Shown here in pieces: positions 36,221-48,700 of a stretch of DNA of 64,000 nt; position 1 is the stretch's first letter, and the number at the start of each line of letters is the position of its first letter. Under the pieces are notes generated by a model. That model was given only the letters and a program-made list of their open reading frames with translations, was not told where the DNA came from and made no database searches. This stretch comes from Auanema rhodensis (Eukaryota; Nematoda; Chromadorea; Rhabditida; Rhabditidae): assembly GCA_964057225.1 (NCBI GenBank), contig OZ059896.1, forward strand, positions 15,822,501 through 15,886,500, given 5' to 3'. Position numbers and translations under genes: made by a program.

Positions 36221-36255
36221 GAGAGAAAGGGAAAGAGAGAGAGAGAGAGAGAGAA
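36221..36255. repeat. (GA)n microsatellite
   Basis: About 35 bp of GA with AAAGG interruptions. Confidence 0.9.
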
Positions 36256-37457
36256 ATAAATATATTTGATTTTCACTGCTTGATCTCACTTTAGAGTCAT
36301 TCTCTCCTTTTTGCTCCCTTCTTAATCAGAATGTTCTTCCGTAAATCCTCATGATTAATTCTAATTCTTCTAAGTCAATTCTAAGCTTTAATCATCATGA
36401 AAAATATTTTTTTTAGCCTATTTTCTATACTATTTCGTGGAAATAGACATAGAGATGACGAGATGATCATTGAATGTTTTCTCTCACCATTTTTATAATT
36501 TTTGATTTCAAAAAAAAAAGCAGAAAGAAAGACAAAGATGAAAAAGCTAGCAGAATCATGAAATTGAAAACAAACTATAATTTGGTTGCATGATAATGGC
36601 TTTGTCCTCCGAAAAGTTATGATAGTTTAGCCTATTTAAGTCAGCCTAATTATTTTGGTTTTTGATGATTGCCAGGCTTAACAGGCTGTGCACATGTTTT
36701 AAACTTACCTAACAATCTTGCTTATGCGTCCTCCTCGCCATTTTAGTTTTTTGGTTGCAATGTTCGCATCATTTTAATGTTTTTTGCTCGCTCACCCTCT
36801 CCTCGTTTTTACTTTTCAGTGTTTCTCCCTCTTATTCTTCCAGCTTAACGTTATCAATTGTTTCAAATCATCTGTAAAATTATATGTGTTGCAAATTCGT
36901 CTTCGTTGCATAGCTATTCTAGGAAATGTTCAAATGAGAATCCTATCCCCAGGCATATTTCTAGTCGATCTAACTCTTATATTTGCTGAGAACTAGCTTC
37001 AGTCAGTACGAAACACTTTCATTCCATTCTTTGTAAATCGTTCTGCTAAACTTCTTGCAGCTTTTTTCCGATTTCCTTCCTGTGTTGATGTCTCGTGTGT
37101 GAAATATCTGCTCTGCCTGTTTTCGGAAAGCTAAAGGTTAATGGCATAAAGTTTGATCGAAAGTCTATCTTACCTACTTGAAATCGTCCATAGCTTAATC
37201 GAAACGAATATCTGTGCGTGAAAGTGTAGACATGCTCAACATGCCTGAATATAAAATCTATAAGACCCGAACTTCTAAACCTATTGCTACGCCAAACTTA
37301 ACAAGTTCTCATCTCCGTACAGCAGCCGCTAAAAAAATCCAAATATTTATAAAAATTGTTGTTTGTTGTTAAAATATGCTATTTTCTTCTCTTTTTCTCT
37401 TGCTATTCCTTCTTTTTTCTCTTTTACAGGACCTATCACCGAAAAGCGGAGCACGAT

Positions 37458-37540
37458 TGAGAGAGTAAGGGAGTGAGAAAGTGAGAGTGAGAGCGAGAGT
37501 AAAAAAGAGTGAGAGAGAGAGAGAGAAAGGGGTGGAGAAG
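37458..37540. repeat. Imperfect GA-rich purine tract
   Basis: About 80 bp of GAGA/GTGA/GCGA units, almost all purine on the plus strand, immediately after a possible noncoding exon ending in GAGAGA/GTAAGG. Confidence 0.85.
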
Positions 37541-38102
37541 AATAATTTTTAAAAGTTGTTTTTGAAGCTAATTTTTCTTTTAAAAGTTGATAGTAGTCTA
37601 AAACAATATTTATCTGTTTTCTCTTCTTTCTCTTTTTTTTGGAATTTATGAATAATATTCGGTATTCATCATATTTTTATTTTCTCATTTTCGTCATAAT
37701 TTCAAGTGGAGGATACGCTTAGTTGAAATTGAATTTGAAACTGCGAAGATTCATTCTCTAACTTGAAGATTTTTAGATCTGAGCTTAATATTTGAAGCAA
37801 AAGTTTAAAACCAAAATTAAAATTCGTTGACAGTTTTAACTTACGAAATTGCAATTGTTTATCTTATCTATACACAAATCTTGTTTTTAATTTATTTCTT
37901 TAGTCATTCTCTTCCTCTTTTTGTTTCTCGGATGAAAATAAATAAAAAGGCATAATCATGCGTTCTCTATGCAAAATCTTGAAATTATATTTCAGTTCTA
38001 ATAGCAACTAAGCGATTTTTGTTTGATTCAATTATCTTTTTTCCTTGTTTATGACTTTTTCTTGTCTATGTTTTTTCTCGTCATAACTTGCTTTCTTTTA
38101 AG

Positions 38103-39037
38103 ATGCAGGCACCGACAGCTGATGTTCATATGCGGTATCGTTGTTTATGTGGTTTATGCCATGTTGTGGTATGTTTTTTTATGGCTTTAAAGGCTTAGCT
38201 TCTTCATAAAGCTTAGTTGAATTTTTCATTCAACCATCATCTTCTTTCTCCCCTCTCTCTCTCGTATATCATCACATAATTAACTTTTTGTACTTACAGA
38301 CAGGAACGCAGCTATGCTTAGTATGGTATGTAATTTTCTCAATTTTCTCCATGATGTTTGGTATGAAATCCACATTGACATGGGTCATCGTACCAATTAT
38401 TGTCACAGCATTAGCTATATATGGTTTGATGACAAGAAAGCATAAGTATCTATATCCATTTCTTATAATTACTGTGAGTTAACTTATAAATATTTTCTCA
38501 AATAAATTTTTCTTAAACTTTAAGGTTGTCCAACAGTTTGTTGGAATACTTATGGCTGTTATCATATCCACTTTTTCATTCTTCAGCTTTGACACAATGC
38601 GGCAAATAATTGGTCAGTTTTTAATTCAATTTAGAACAATATTCACACTCACATGTACATGTATGTATGTGTAAACAGCGTTTTTCTCTCGATTTTTGAT
38701 GTTTTTATTCTGAATTCATTTAGGCCATTCACTCGATATTGAAGGACCACCATCCAAAGAAACAGCTATTCTAGTTATTTGTGGCACAATTGCAGCATGT
38801 CTTCTACTTACTGTCATTCACTTTTGGCATTCTTTAATTATATATAGGTATATAAATCTTATTTATACTAATTATTCTTATAATTTACGTCATTTCAGGT
38901 GCTTAGATTACTATGAGTATGAGTACCGACGTTTAGAGGAGTGCATCACTAAGCCTACTCCAACGCATTGCCGAATGAACATGGATATAGCAGATTCACT
39001 TGAGAGTGGAACTGAAAGAACTAAGTATTCAGCTTAG
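38103..39037 (+). CDS. LAPTM4-like four-pass endosomal/lysosomal membrane protein
   Basis: Five exons; exon 1 is 38103-38168 and exon 2 begins at 38300. The ATG follows a TTCTTTTAAG acceptor directly, suggesting trans-splicing or a 5' UTR intron. The N-terminus has the LAPTM-type cysteine motif RCLCGLCHV followed by TGTQLCLVWYVIF. Four hydrophobic segments follow: around IFSIFSMMFG, TWVIVPIIVTALAIYGLM, VGILMAVIISTFSFF, and a fourth at LVICGTIAACLLLTVIHF. The C-terminal tail has DYYEYEYRRLEE and CITKPTPTHC. The layout matches LAPTM4-related nematode proteins, which reside in late endosomes and lysosomes. The assignment rests on the N-terminal motif and topology; the paralogue is unknown and some nematode four-pass families look similar. 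Confidence 0.7.
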
Positions 39038-39591
39038 ATTTCTAAAGTTTACATTCTTCTATCTATCTCATAAGTATGCCTGATAATCCAAAAAAAACAT
39101 GTTCTCAATACGTTAAGCATATGTATAGTATACTTATGTATGTACTTATTTCAAATATCATTTTTTTTGAGAAATTTTCAACTTTTTTCTGTTTAATTTT
39201 ATATTTTCTTTTCACTTGTTTTCAAAGAAATTGCATAATATTACTTGTTTATAATTCATAGATGATTGTTTATCTGTATTTAACACATCAAATGACGGTT
39301 ATAGTTTCATATTTTTGATTTATTTATAATTAAAATATATTTTATTATATTCTTTTGTCTAAAATAGTTAATGATATTTCAATTTGTCATTGATAATTCA
39401 CACAATTGAAAAATGAACTTACATTAGTATATTGATATATGACAAATCAAAAATAAGTCATATGCTGCTGCTAATCGCGCCTATTAGCATATTGACGTGA
39501 ATATTTTCACGTAAAATGTTTCATTTTAATTCCAGGAAGTGCAGTGAGCGATTGCATTCAATACATATTCTGAAAAGAAAGGTAAGCATTC
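39038..39591. other. Spacer before the 5S gene
   Basis: AT-rich 3' flank of the LAPTM4-like gene with an inverted repeat at 39495-39512. I find no SL1 RNA gene here, although nematode 5S and SL1 genes are often linked. Confidence 0.6.
39495..39512. promoter_or_regulatory. Inverted repeat upstream of 5S rRNA
   Basis: ACGTGAA-TATT-TTCACGT, a perfect 7-bp inverted repeat 80 bp upstream of the 5S start. 5S genes use internal pol III control elements, so this could be an external element or unrelated. Confidence 0.35.
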
Positions 39592-39710
39592 GCTTACGAC
39601 CATACCACGTTGAAAGTACGCCATCCCGTCCGATCTGGCAAGTCAAGCAACGTTGGGCCCGGTTAGTACTTGGATCGGAGACGGCTTGGGAATCCCGGGT
39701 GCCGTAAGCT
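39592..39710 (+). rRNA. 5S ribosomal RNA
   Basis: A 119-nt sequence beginning GCTTACGACCATACCACGTT and ending GGGTGCCGTAAGCT. The ends pair (GCTTACG with CGTAAGC). The internal promoter region is conserved: AGTCAAGCAACGTTGGGCCC and GGTTAGTACTTGGATCGGAG. It is very similar to the Caenorhabditis 5S as I remember it, with scattered differences that mostly look compensatory. T-runs follow directly (TTTTCCTTTTT), serving as a pol III terminator. It is a single copy in this window, so it may be a functional dispersed copy or a relic of a tandem array elsewhere. The intact termini and terminator favour function. Confidence 0.95.
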
Positions 39711-40950
39711 TTTCCTTTTTATAATTCTATTATGTTTTAAGCCATATCTGAAAATTTAATAACAATTTTTTCTTAGGCAATAAGAAATTCTACTACTATA
39801 AACATATATGTATTTTGTACTTTGTTGGATTATATTAACTCCTTCATTATATAATTAGGTCATCTTCACAGAAATATAAATTAGATTTTATGTGCCCTTT
39901 TTTTGGTAACTCATTGAATACGTAAAGATGTAAAATAAATTAAAACATTTATTTTCTAAAATTATTATAAAAAAAACAATAACCCGAACAGCAGGTTTCA
40001 ATATAGTGATGATTTTTTTTTCAAAAATAAGTGAATCGGAGTTATTAGAATGTGGGGTTTTCAAAATATTTTATCTTAGTTAACTATACATATAAATACT
40101 TTCTATAAATCATTATATAGCAAAACAATTTTAATACTATGATATGTATGTGCAGCGGTGCCGAAAATTTCTTCCAATGTTATCAAAAAGAAATAGCTCA
40201 GAATAAGTTTATATGTTATACCTCAAACGTATTGCTCGTGCAGTACCTATCTAGATAGCATGAATAAACAAGTAAAACTATTATGTTATTCAGTACTATT
40301 CAAAAGAAATGTTTTTTTGAGGTAATAAGACTGAAATTAGATGACAATTTTGCAAGAAAATTTGAAAAAAAAAACTTTTCAGACATATGAGAAAGTAATT
40401 GTATTAAATATATACTATTAGGCATAGTTATTATATAACATATATAGATAGATATCTATATATATAATTTACTAAATTTCGAATCATCATAAAAGGTATG
40501 CTAAGCCTAAGCTTTGAACGTCACCTCATACTATAATGCAAACTTGAGGGAAAGACAAAAAGAATCTTCAAACGTAGTAAATATAGATTTCAAATACTTT
40601 TTTGAGTAACAAAAACACAAACATAACATAGACATTACAGTATAATGCATTATCTATTACCAATTAGAGATTGTTTTATTCAGAAAAAAAAGTTTTAAAT
40701 ATTATAAAAAGCTAAAGTAGCTAATCACTGTATACGAGAGATACTGGACAAAAAAAATTAAAAAAAAAAAAAAAACTAGATATAGTTAACTATCTATATA
40801 AATAAAGATAAGATAATATTGTATGTTATATACTATATGTATTTTGATTGTAAAATAACAAATAAAGATCATTTTTTTCCTTATAAGACCAATTTCTTTC
40901 TCATAGAATTGATATATACAGATATGAAATAAATGAAAAATTTCTAATTT
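39711..40950. other. AT-rich spacer, 5S to the SLC17-type gene
   Basis: Very AT-rich with poly-A/T runs, including a near-pure A run at 40758-40775. It holds the 3' flank of the SLC17-type gene. No coding exon seen. Confidence 0.6.
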
Positions 40951-43444
40951 CTAATCACATACAGATTCAGTTCTATGTCTGATTATTAAATCCACAACTT
41001 CTTCTTTCGTATTAGGAGATGTGCTTTCATCATCTTTACCCCATTCTTGTATTTCACCTAAATATAAATATATAATAGAAGTTGAAATCATTATGTTTAT
41101 AATTTTAATATAAAATGTTCATTTTTGATTGAAGTTTGATAGATAAGCATCCAATTAAATCTGAACTATCTCTGTATTTCGCAACTTTTTTGAAATACAA
41201 CCCAAAATATTTAAATAATCTACCTGAACCAAACATAATAAATATTAATCCAGATATTGCTGATACAGTAGCAGCAATACAGAAGAGCTGTTGCCATTCC
41301 TCGATGGCTCCCTGAAATCATTAAATTGTTAGTTTGGAGAACAGTAAACAGATTAAACTAACAGTTCGCTTAATAAATCCTACAGTTATGGGAGTAGTTA
41401 GCCTTCCAAACATGGCAGCGAATTGAGAGATAGAGGATAGTGTAGCAGTATATCTTGGAGCAAGTGATAGTAATGATGTATAAAATCCACTAGTAAATGT
41501 ACCCATAACAAGATATCTAAATAAAAATAAATTTGAAATAAAAATTGATAAAAGTACATACGTTGTACAGAAAAGTGCTAATCCAAGGCCTGTATTGGAA
41601 CAATCAACAAAGAATGCAACCGAAACTAAGCAAATAGCACTTCCAAAATTGGCTGAAAAGAGGAATATAAATGAAAATATTTGATTTCAGTGCAAGTTGT
41701 TCATTAAGTTTTAATCTGTTTACCTACACCTTGTGAGAGCTTGACAGCCATTGTTGGTGTCAAGCATCCCTTTTCCTTCATCTTATCCATGAACATTCCC
41801 CAAATAATTTTGAAAACAAAGTTAAACACATTCGGAATAGCAATGTACATTCCATTCTGAATATACGTTCAAATCATTAAAAAGCTTAAATTTCAAATCA
41901 ATGAATTACCGCCATAACACCCATTCGAAGGACATCTTTCAAATATGATGGTAAATATAGTTGAAGTAATGTCATAAAAGCGTTTATAACAAAGTGACAT
42001 TGAAGTTGAGCCAAGAATGCTGGTGATGTTAAAACCTTTTTATATGGAACTGATGGCTTTCTCTAAAACATTTGCCGAATGAACACAAGTATGATCATGT
42101 AAGTACCTTGGATGCTGATGATTGTCGGGGGATTTTGGATTGTAAATATACGCGCTCGACATGTGTCATGACTTTACATTTACTTGGCTCATTGCTTGAA
42201 GCTAGTAGCCAGATAATTGACCAGATACAACCTGCTGTAGCTGCAAATGATATTGATGTTTGTGTATCTTATTCAGGTAATTGTCTCGTTTTTACCACAA
42301 ATATAGAAAATGCTTTCCCATCCGAATTGCGATGCACACATTGCTGCAGCCAAGGGATTGCCGGCAGCACCTATACAGACATATCATTGATAACAAAATC
42401 AAAAAAAGGTTGTTTTTTTTTGTTGAAAACAAGCCAATGGCTTCTTCTGTATAATCTCTCAACTGACCAGCTAACTGATTTCCAGTTGTGAAGAGAGCCA
42501 ATGCTGTACTTCGTTCTTCCATTGGAAACCATAGAGCAATCATAGAATTAATTGAAGGAATAACAACACTCTAAAGATTTTTTTCTTAAATATTTCATCT
42601 AGAATCAAATTTACTTCTCCAAATCCCATTAAAACTCGAGCAAAAAAGACGGAGATATATCCAACATTCAATGCTAAATATGGAGTTATAGCCGAGGAAA
42701 TCACATAGAGCAGCATGGCAGCAAGTAGTACAAGTCTGGGTGATCCTCGCTGAATAAAATCATTTCAACTCATTATCAATACTATGCTTATACATGTTCA
42801 TTTTGTAATTTAAGTCAAAAATCATATGTAAAGCTTCGTTGTCATCATGTTATACCTGAACTAAAATCATTCCAGGTAAGCAAACCAGTATAGCTCCCGT
42901 AAATGTTCCTCCAAAAATTAAGTTTTGTTCATCAGGAGTCCAAACCAAAGTTCCCTGAACAAATTTACTTTAATATTTTAAAATGTTTTATTGAAAATCT
43001 TACTCCATAATCTATAACTACATGTTTTTCTAAAGTATTTCGACTTGTACATTCACCAGCACTTGCAGTTACAATACTCACATTAGAAGCGGCTAGTTCT
43101 TCCAATAGTTTAGACTCCTTAATGGGAATAGGTTTTAAGATTTCTTTGATTTTTCAAAATTTTACATTATCCATAAAAGAATCAGTTATGTTTAATGAAT
43201 GAGAAAGCATTAAACGATGAGCTTCTTCTTCTAAACTGATTGCTGTTGAGTTAACCATACAAGTCATTGTTAAAGCTATTTGCATTCTCATGAATGTTGT
43301 ACAACAAAAGCCAGATATAAGTAGTAGAATAAGATGAAATCTTCGAGATAATAAATGAAATAAAGCTGAATATCATGTAAATCATTCAATCTATACAATC
43401 AACGACTTACGAGCTTTTTTTATTTTTCGATGAGTACTAGTCAT
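40951..43444 (-). CDS. SLC17-type anion transporter (major facilitator superfamily)
   Basis: About twelve exons on the minus strand; ATG at 43444, TAG at 40953-40951. The cytoplasmic start (MTSTHRKIKKA) leads into TM1 (LILLLISGFCCTTFMRMQIA) and a long lumenal loop with NIT and NVS glycosylation sites. Further motifs are LVWTPDEQNLIFGGTFTGAI, GSPRLVLLAAMLLYV, VFFARVLMGFGE and ALWFPMEERSTALALFTTGN. Later come GNPLAAAMCASQFGWESIFY, PAFLAQLQCHFV, FKIIWGMFMDKM and FAAMFGRLTTPITVGFI. The FGW-S-IFY block and the A-L-W-x-P-x-E-R-S motif are typical of SLC17 (sodium-phosphate, sialin and vesicular glutamate carriers). Nematodes have many expanded members and the substrate cannot be read from the sequence. 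An intron removes the in-frame stop after FMDN. An antisense open frame of 139 codons at 42072-42488 is a shadow. Confidence 0.88.
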
Positions 43445-45780
43445 CTTGAATGAAAATTATTGAATTTAAAGATAAAAAATAATCTGAAATTTAATAATTA
43501 TTATAATATATTAATAGTATATAAATAGAATAATATATATTTTAAATTTTATTCAATTTAAAGATTTTCTTAATTATTTCAGATAGAATTGTAATCGTAG
43601 TACTAATATAAGCAATAAAAAAACTTTTCAAAGAAAAGATAACAAATTACCAAAAAACTGTAATAACTTGTATATTAAAATTAATAAAAAAATTAATATA
43701 ATATACATAAAAGCATAATTTTTATTTAAAAAAAAGTTAAATAAAGTTAAGATATATGAAATGTGAAAATGAGTGAAATGATGATGGGTGATTGCTGACT
43801 ACATGTTTAACTGCCTCTGAGCAATGTGTAGGAGAAGAAAATTATAACTATGCAATGATAAGACAAAAAAATTCATTAAAATCTGAAGATATTGTGATAT
43901 GGAAACATTGAGAAAGTGGGAGTGGAAGGAATGAAAGAACAACCAGCTGCAAGAGCTAATCGGGAGTTCAAAGAGCTAATATTAAAACATTTGAAACAAA
44001 ACGGCCTGCGAGCACATGAATGAGCAAACTGAAGAAAAGACGTAAATTTTGAAAAAAAAAAGTGGGAGAGACAGTGAGAGCAGATGAGCTTGACGTCTCG
44101 ATACATTGCCAGCATGACATGACGGTCATACATCTTGTCCACACATACTGTTAATGAGATTTTTGAGCTTGTGCTGGCAAAGGGCGGAAAAAAGTGAATA
44201 ATGCAGTTGAAAACGTTTTTACTGATTATGGCTTATCAGAGAAACAAAGAACTCTCTCTCTTCATATCATTTGCAGCTGCTGTTCAAGCAGTTTCAAGTT
44301 GAAATATGATGAGAGCAATGTACACGACATTTTCTCTTATAGTTCATTAAATGATTTATGAATAACTTCCATGTTATATGTATACATGGTTACAACAATC
44401 TGATAAAACAGTTGATTAATTTCACAAAAAATTACATAAATAGTATTTATAAAGAATTTGATTATTGATAATATACAACGGATTATATCATAAAAAATGC
44501 TTTAAGTTTTCAAGTGGTTACAACATCAAACTACAACTTAATTTGTATTTGATCTTTTCTTCAAAAATTGCTTGATTCAGTCACATATATATCAGACATC
44601 AGGCAGAAAATATCTTTAAAACAAATAGATTACTTATCAGTAGCTGTACTGTGGTCATCGAGAGCAACATAGAGAATCTATCAGTAGAAACAGATAGCTG
44701 ACGCAATCTTCTTCAATGTCTGAGAAAACGCACAATAATCTCGATTAGATGTGACCAATTGTATAGCATTATCGTTAACTATTCCTTACAATATGATGAA
44801 ATGTGCTCGTTTCCCGAGCTTATATGACGCATCTCTTGTCATTCAGTTATTGCTATTTTCAGCAACTTTACTATACTCCATTTTTCTTCTTTTTTATATT
44901 TTCTTATCTTTTATACTAAAAACCTCAATGTACTTGAGTATGCAACTTTTCCTGATCAAAAATTATAATCTGATGAAAATCTTTTTTTTGGTGCTGGATC
45001 CAATGTTTGAGAATGGGATTAGATAGTCTGAACAAACAGATATTTCCCAGGCAAAACTGTTTTTTTCTTTTTCCACTTATATAGCTCAATCATTCAAAAT
45101 TAACTATATCATATAAATTTGGAAATACTTTCTACTTTAGATATTGTAGTTCATATCATCATTTCCGCCATGCTGTTTGATTGTGTTATAGTATCATCTG
45201 ATCCCACATAAAGAAAAGTCATATTAATATATTAAAGATAAGAAGCTTCTTAAAAAATTAGTTATCGGGATGATTCGAAGTTGTGCAGTAAGGTTATAGA
45301 ATACATATTTGCCTGCAAATATTACAAAATTCATTTGAAAATTTTAATCCCCACATATATCACCATTCGTTCTCAAAATATTAAAAAAAATAATATTACT
45401 TTCTAAATAAGAAATCTATAACAAGTGATAATTAAACAGAATCTGAATTAGTATCCATATACATTTAGATGAGTAGCAAGAAATGCAGGATATGAGCATC
45501 AGAACAGATAAATTAGTTCTGTGTACAACCTAAGACTAGCACTTCCATTGTTCATGAAAAGGAAAATTTCTACAGATCCATGACTTTCAGAAGTAAAAAG
45601 AAAAGAAAATAACAGAAGAAAACCGTAGCTCAATACTGAGATCAAAACGATATCGGTGAGCAATCGTAGATCAAAAACAAATTGAACACTAACCAAATAA
45701 CTGAGGTATACAACAACAACTTTAAACAAAAGGTTAACGAGGAATTATAGGAAGTAAGTAAAGTTACCGGAATGAAAGAA
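43445..45780. other. Intergenic region upstream of SLC17-type gene and downstream of xpo-1
   Basis: 2.3 kb, AT-rich. The part nearest 43445 should hold the SLC17 promoter; the part nearest 45780 the xpo-1 3' UTR. A GC-richer block at 43890-44260 is open on the minus strand for 88 codons (43876-44139) but resembles no family. No RNA gene seen. Confidence 0.55.
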
Positions 45781-48700
45781 TTATACCATATCTTCATCAA
45801 CTATTTCATTAGGATTGCACATTCCAGGAACTGCACTCTTAGCAGCCTGAACAGCAGCAAGCTCTTTCTCACGATCTTCTAAGAAAAGATCCGAAGTATC
45901 TTCCCCAATAAATTCCTAGAAAAGTGTCAATTTTGAAAATTTAAGACATTTTTGCAGTCTATACCTTGATTTGAACTAAGAAATCACGCAAATGATGCTT
46001 CATCGCAGTAATGTCTTTGTTTAAACTAAGGAATCCCTTGACCAAAACACGAACTTGATCACTAAAATAACGGAAAACTAGCAATAACTTTCAAAAAAGC
46101 AAATATACCCTGTGAGATTTGTAAAGTGAACCGAGAATAAATCGGCAATGTACCCGAAAACATAATCAATGTTGCTTTGCTGAGGATTTTCTTTGTTCAA
46201 CCGAACCTGCAAGTATCAGTATCAAAAATTTGTCTTTGAAAATTCACGTGACGAAGAAAAGATCAGTGGAGAAAAGAAAAAAATCTCTTTTCATTTCTAT
46301 GCAAAATCACGTAATGAGCGATTGCATTGATATCTTGTTGCATGTTTATCAAAGAAAACCGATAAAATACGAGGAAATGACTAACCTTAATAGTATATTC
46401 GGGAGCTTTAAAAAGCTCGCAAAGAATCACAGCATAATAAGTTATTCCTGAAAAAGGAAAATGAATATTTAAAGAAATAATTATATTCTTACCAACTACA
46501 TGAACATGACTACTATCAGCCACAACAGCTAAAACATGTTGTAGTAGAGACATATAAAATTTTTCATAAAATGGTTGCGATAATTCATCAGGAAGTTCAG
46601 GCAAAGATGTAAGAATACATTTCAAAATATCCAAGCCTAGAAAAAAATGAATTCATTCTGTATTTTTCAAAGTAAGCTCACCAATTTCAGCTACATTCCT
46701 CATTGAATGCTGGAAAGCCCAAACGACAGCATCAATTACAACCTGAGTTGAAAAAAAAACTGATTAATCACACACAACAATAAAAATTCGAACCTTAAGT
46801 TGTTCTTCAGGCATTTCCAAAAAAACAGGAAGAGCGAATTCAGTTAAAACCATAAGAAGTTTAAAGAAATTTGTTCTATGTTCAGGCCAAGCCTGAGATA
46901 TCGAAATTATACTAAATTTTAAGTAGTCATAATATACCTCCATATCCTTATTAATCATCTCCAAAGTACTTTCGAACACAGCTCCAAGAATGTCAGGAAT
47001 GTGGGGTCTGATTTCGTCCTGTAAACGTAACAAAGTAAAATAACAAATAAGAAAATCTGCTACCCCTTGTTGCATACAAATAATACTCAACAGTGACAAA
47101 ACTTTTGGATCGCGAGCTCCAGGAACATTAGTTTTGTAATCCAGAAGAACAGCTTCAAATAGAGGAGGAATGATGTCATTTCCCACAATATCAACATCTC
47201 GAGTGTTAGCAATCCAAGTCGAAAGTAGAACAAGAAACTCTTTTTTTACAGTTCTAATCAACTTGAAAGTGTGATCCTAAAATAATATTTTTACACGTAA
47301 AACGAACTACTTCGAAGTAAACCTTTAGAATGCCTTCTCCATTCTCAGAAACAGCTGTAGATAGTTCACTTGATAAAATACGATAAATGGATAACATATC
47401 ACTGAAAAGTATTCAAATATAAAAAATTAGGGGAAGTAGCTTACATGAAAATCGTGCTCATTTGATAAGCAAACATATCACCTGTAGCGATGCACAGGGC
47501 TGTGTTAATTTTGATAACATTTATTATTTCCCGCAAAATCTGTGAAAATACGACGAAGGGTGAGGCATTTATCGTGTAATCTACATACCTCAACGTTTCC
47601 CAGTGTTTGAACATCTCCATGAATAGACTTAACCACTGCCGCCCATTTAGAATTAGGGAAATTCATAGCCTTAGTGATCAATGTGGTCTGAATGTTTTCA
47701 TCTGATTCAGCCGAAATTATTTGTCCGATGGCTTCGAAAAAGATATGACTCTTAAAACAGGTATATCTCCATCAAAAACTTTCAATAGTTAAAATACCTG
47801 AGCAGGAGTAAGATCACAAATCGTTGCTTGTAACTTTGATATTATTTCTTCTATAAAAGGCACAACTTCCCCAGTTTGTAACTTAAACATACAAAATCAA
47901 ACAAATATCAAAATTGTTAAAAAGATACCGTTACAAATTGAACTTTCGTCTTTATTGCAATTTTAATAAATGTATCGCATGCCATATCCTGAACTCCATC
48001 ATGAGATTCATGCATAAATTCAAAAAGTTTGTTAATAACCTTAAAGAAATAAATACATATACATATTTAAGCTATACAATTAAAATACCGTCTTTAAAAA
48101 CTTCCAATGAGCTCGAAGAAAACGAGGATATTGTCCAACAACGTACATAATATTGGCAGCAATTACAGCCTTGTTATCTTTTCCCCTTCTATGCTCGACC
48201 ATTCCCAATAAGTCTAGAATTATTAAATAGTAAACTATTGAAAAAGAGAAAACTAAACCTCTAATAACAATGACCAAAAATCGCTTCTCTTGCTCTACAG
48301 TCATGCACCCCGAAATAGATCCAATTGCCCAACAAAGTGAATTAAGCTTCTTCCAAGAAAAATTCATAGTTTGAACTTGATCAGTCAATTTGTTCACGAT
48401 AATAGTTTGAGTATCTTCAACGTCAAGATGGCACAAATAAACCAAAGCTTCTTTCATATTTTTATATAAATTAATGGAATCTGTATCTTTAATGATTTCC
48501 CGTACAACCTGAATGTTGATGATTCTCAGAAAGAAAAAAAACAAGTTAAGAATACCTCTCCCTGGTCGTTTTCTACAACTAAAACTTCTTCTGGTTTAGC
48601 CATTCGAGATATCATAACATCACGAATGATGGATAAATAATGATTGTAAAGAGCATTACGTTTTCCTGTACTATGGAAAGGTGAGTCTCGATAGAGATCT

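Larger units (their letters stand above)
33438..38102. other. Gene-poor region, last part, upstream of the LAPTM4-like gene
   Basis: AT-rich, with many simple repeats listed separately. No gene supported. A segment at 37431-37465 lies between a good acceptor (CTCTTTTACAG) and a GTAAGG donor and could be a 5' UTR exon of the gene at 38103. Pyrimidine-rich open frames at 33764-34048 and 36784-36993 have no recognisable product. Confidence 0.5.

Noticed and set aside
39480-39591. SL1 RNA gene linked to 5S rRNA
   Set aside because: Looked for a GGTTTAATTACCC-type leader on both strands around the 5S gene and found none.
42072-42491. 139-codon plus-strand open frame
   Set aside because: Antisense to exons and introns of the SLC17-type transporter, whose own strand shows conserved motifs and proper splice sites.
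43140-43170. In-frame stop early in the SLC17-type gene
   Set aside because: It lies in a GTAAAA...ATTAAG intron of normal length; splicing gives a continuous protein.
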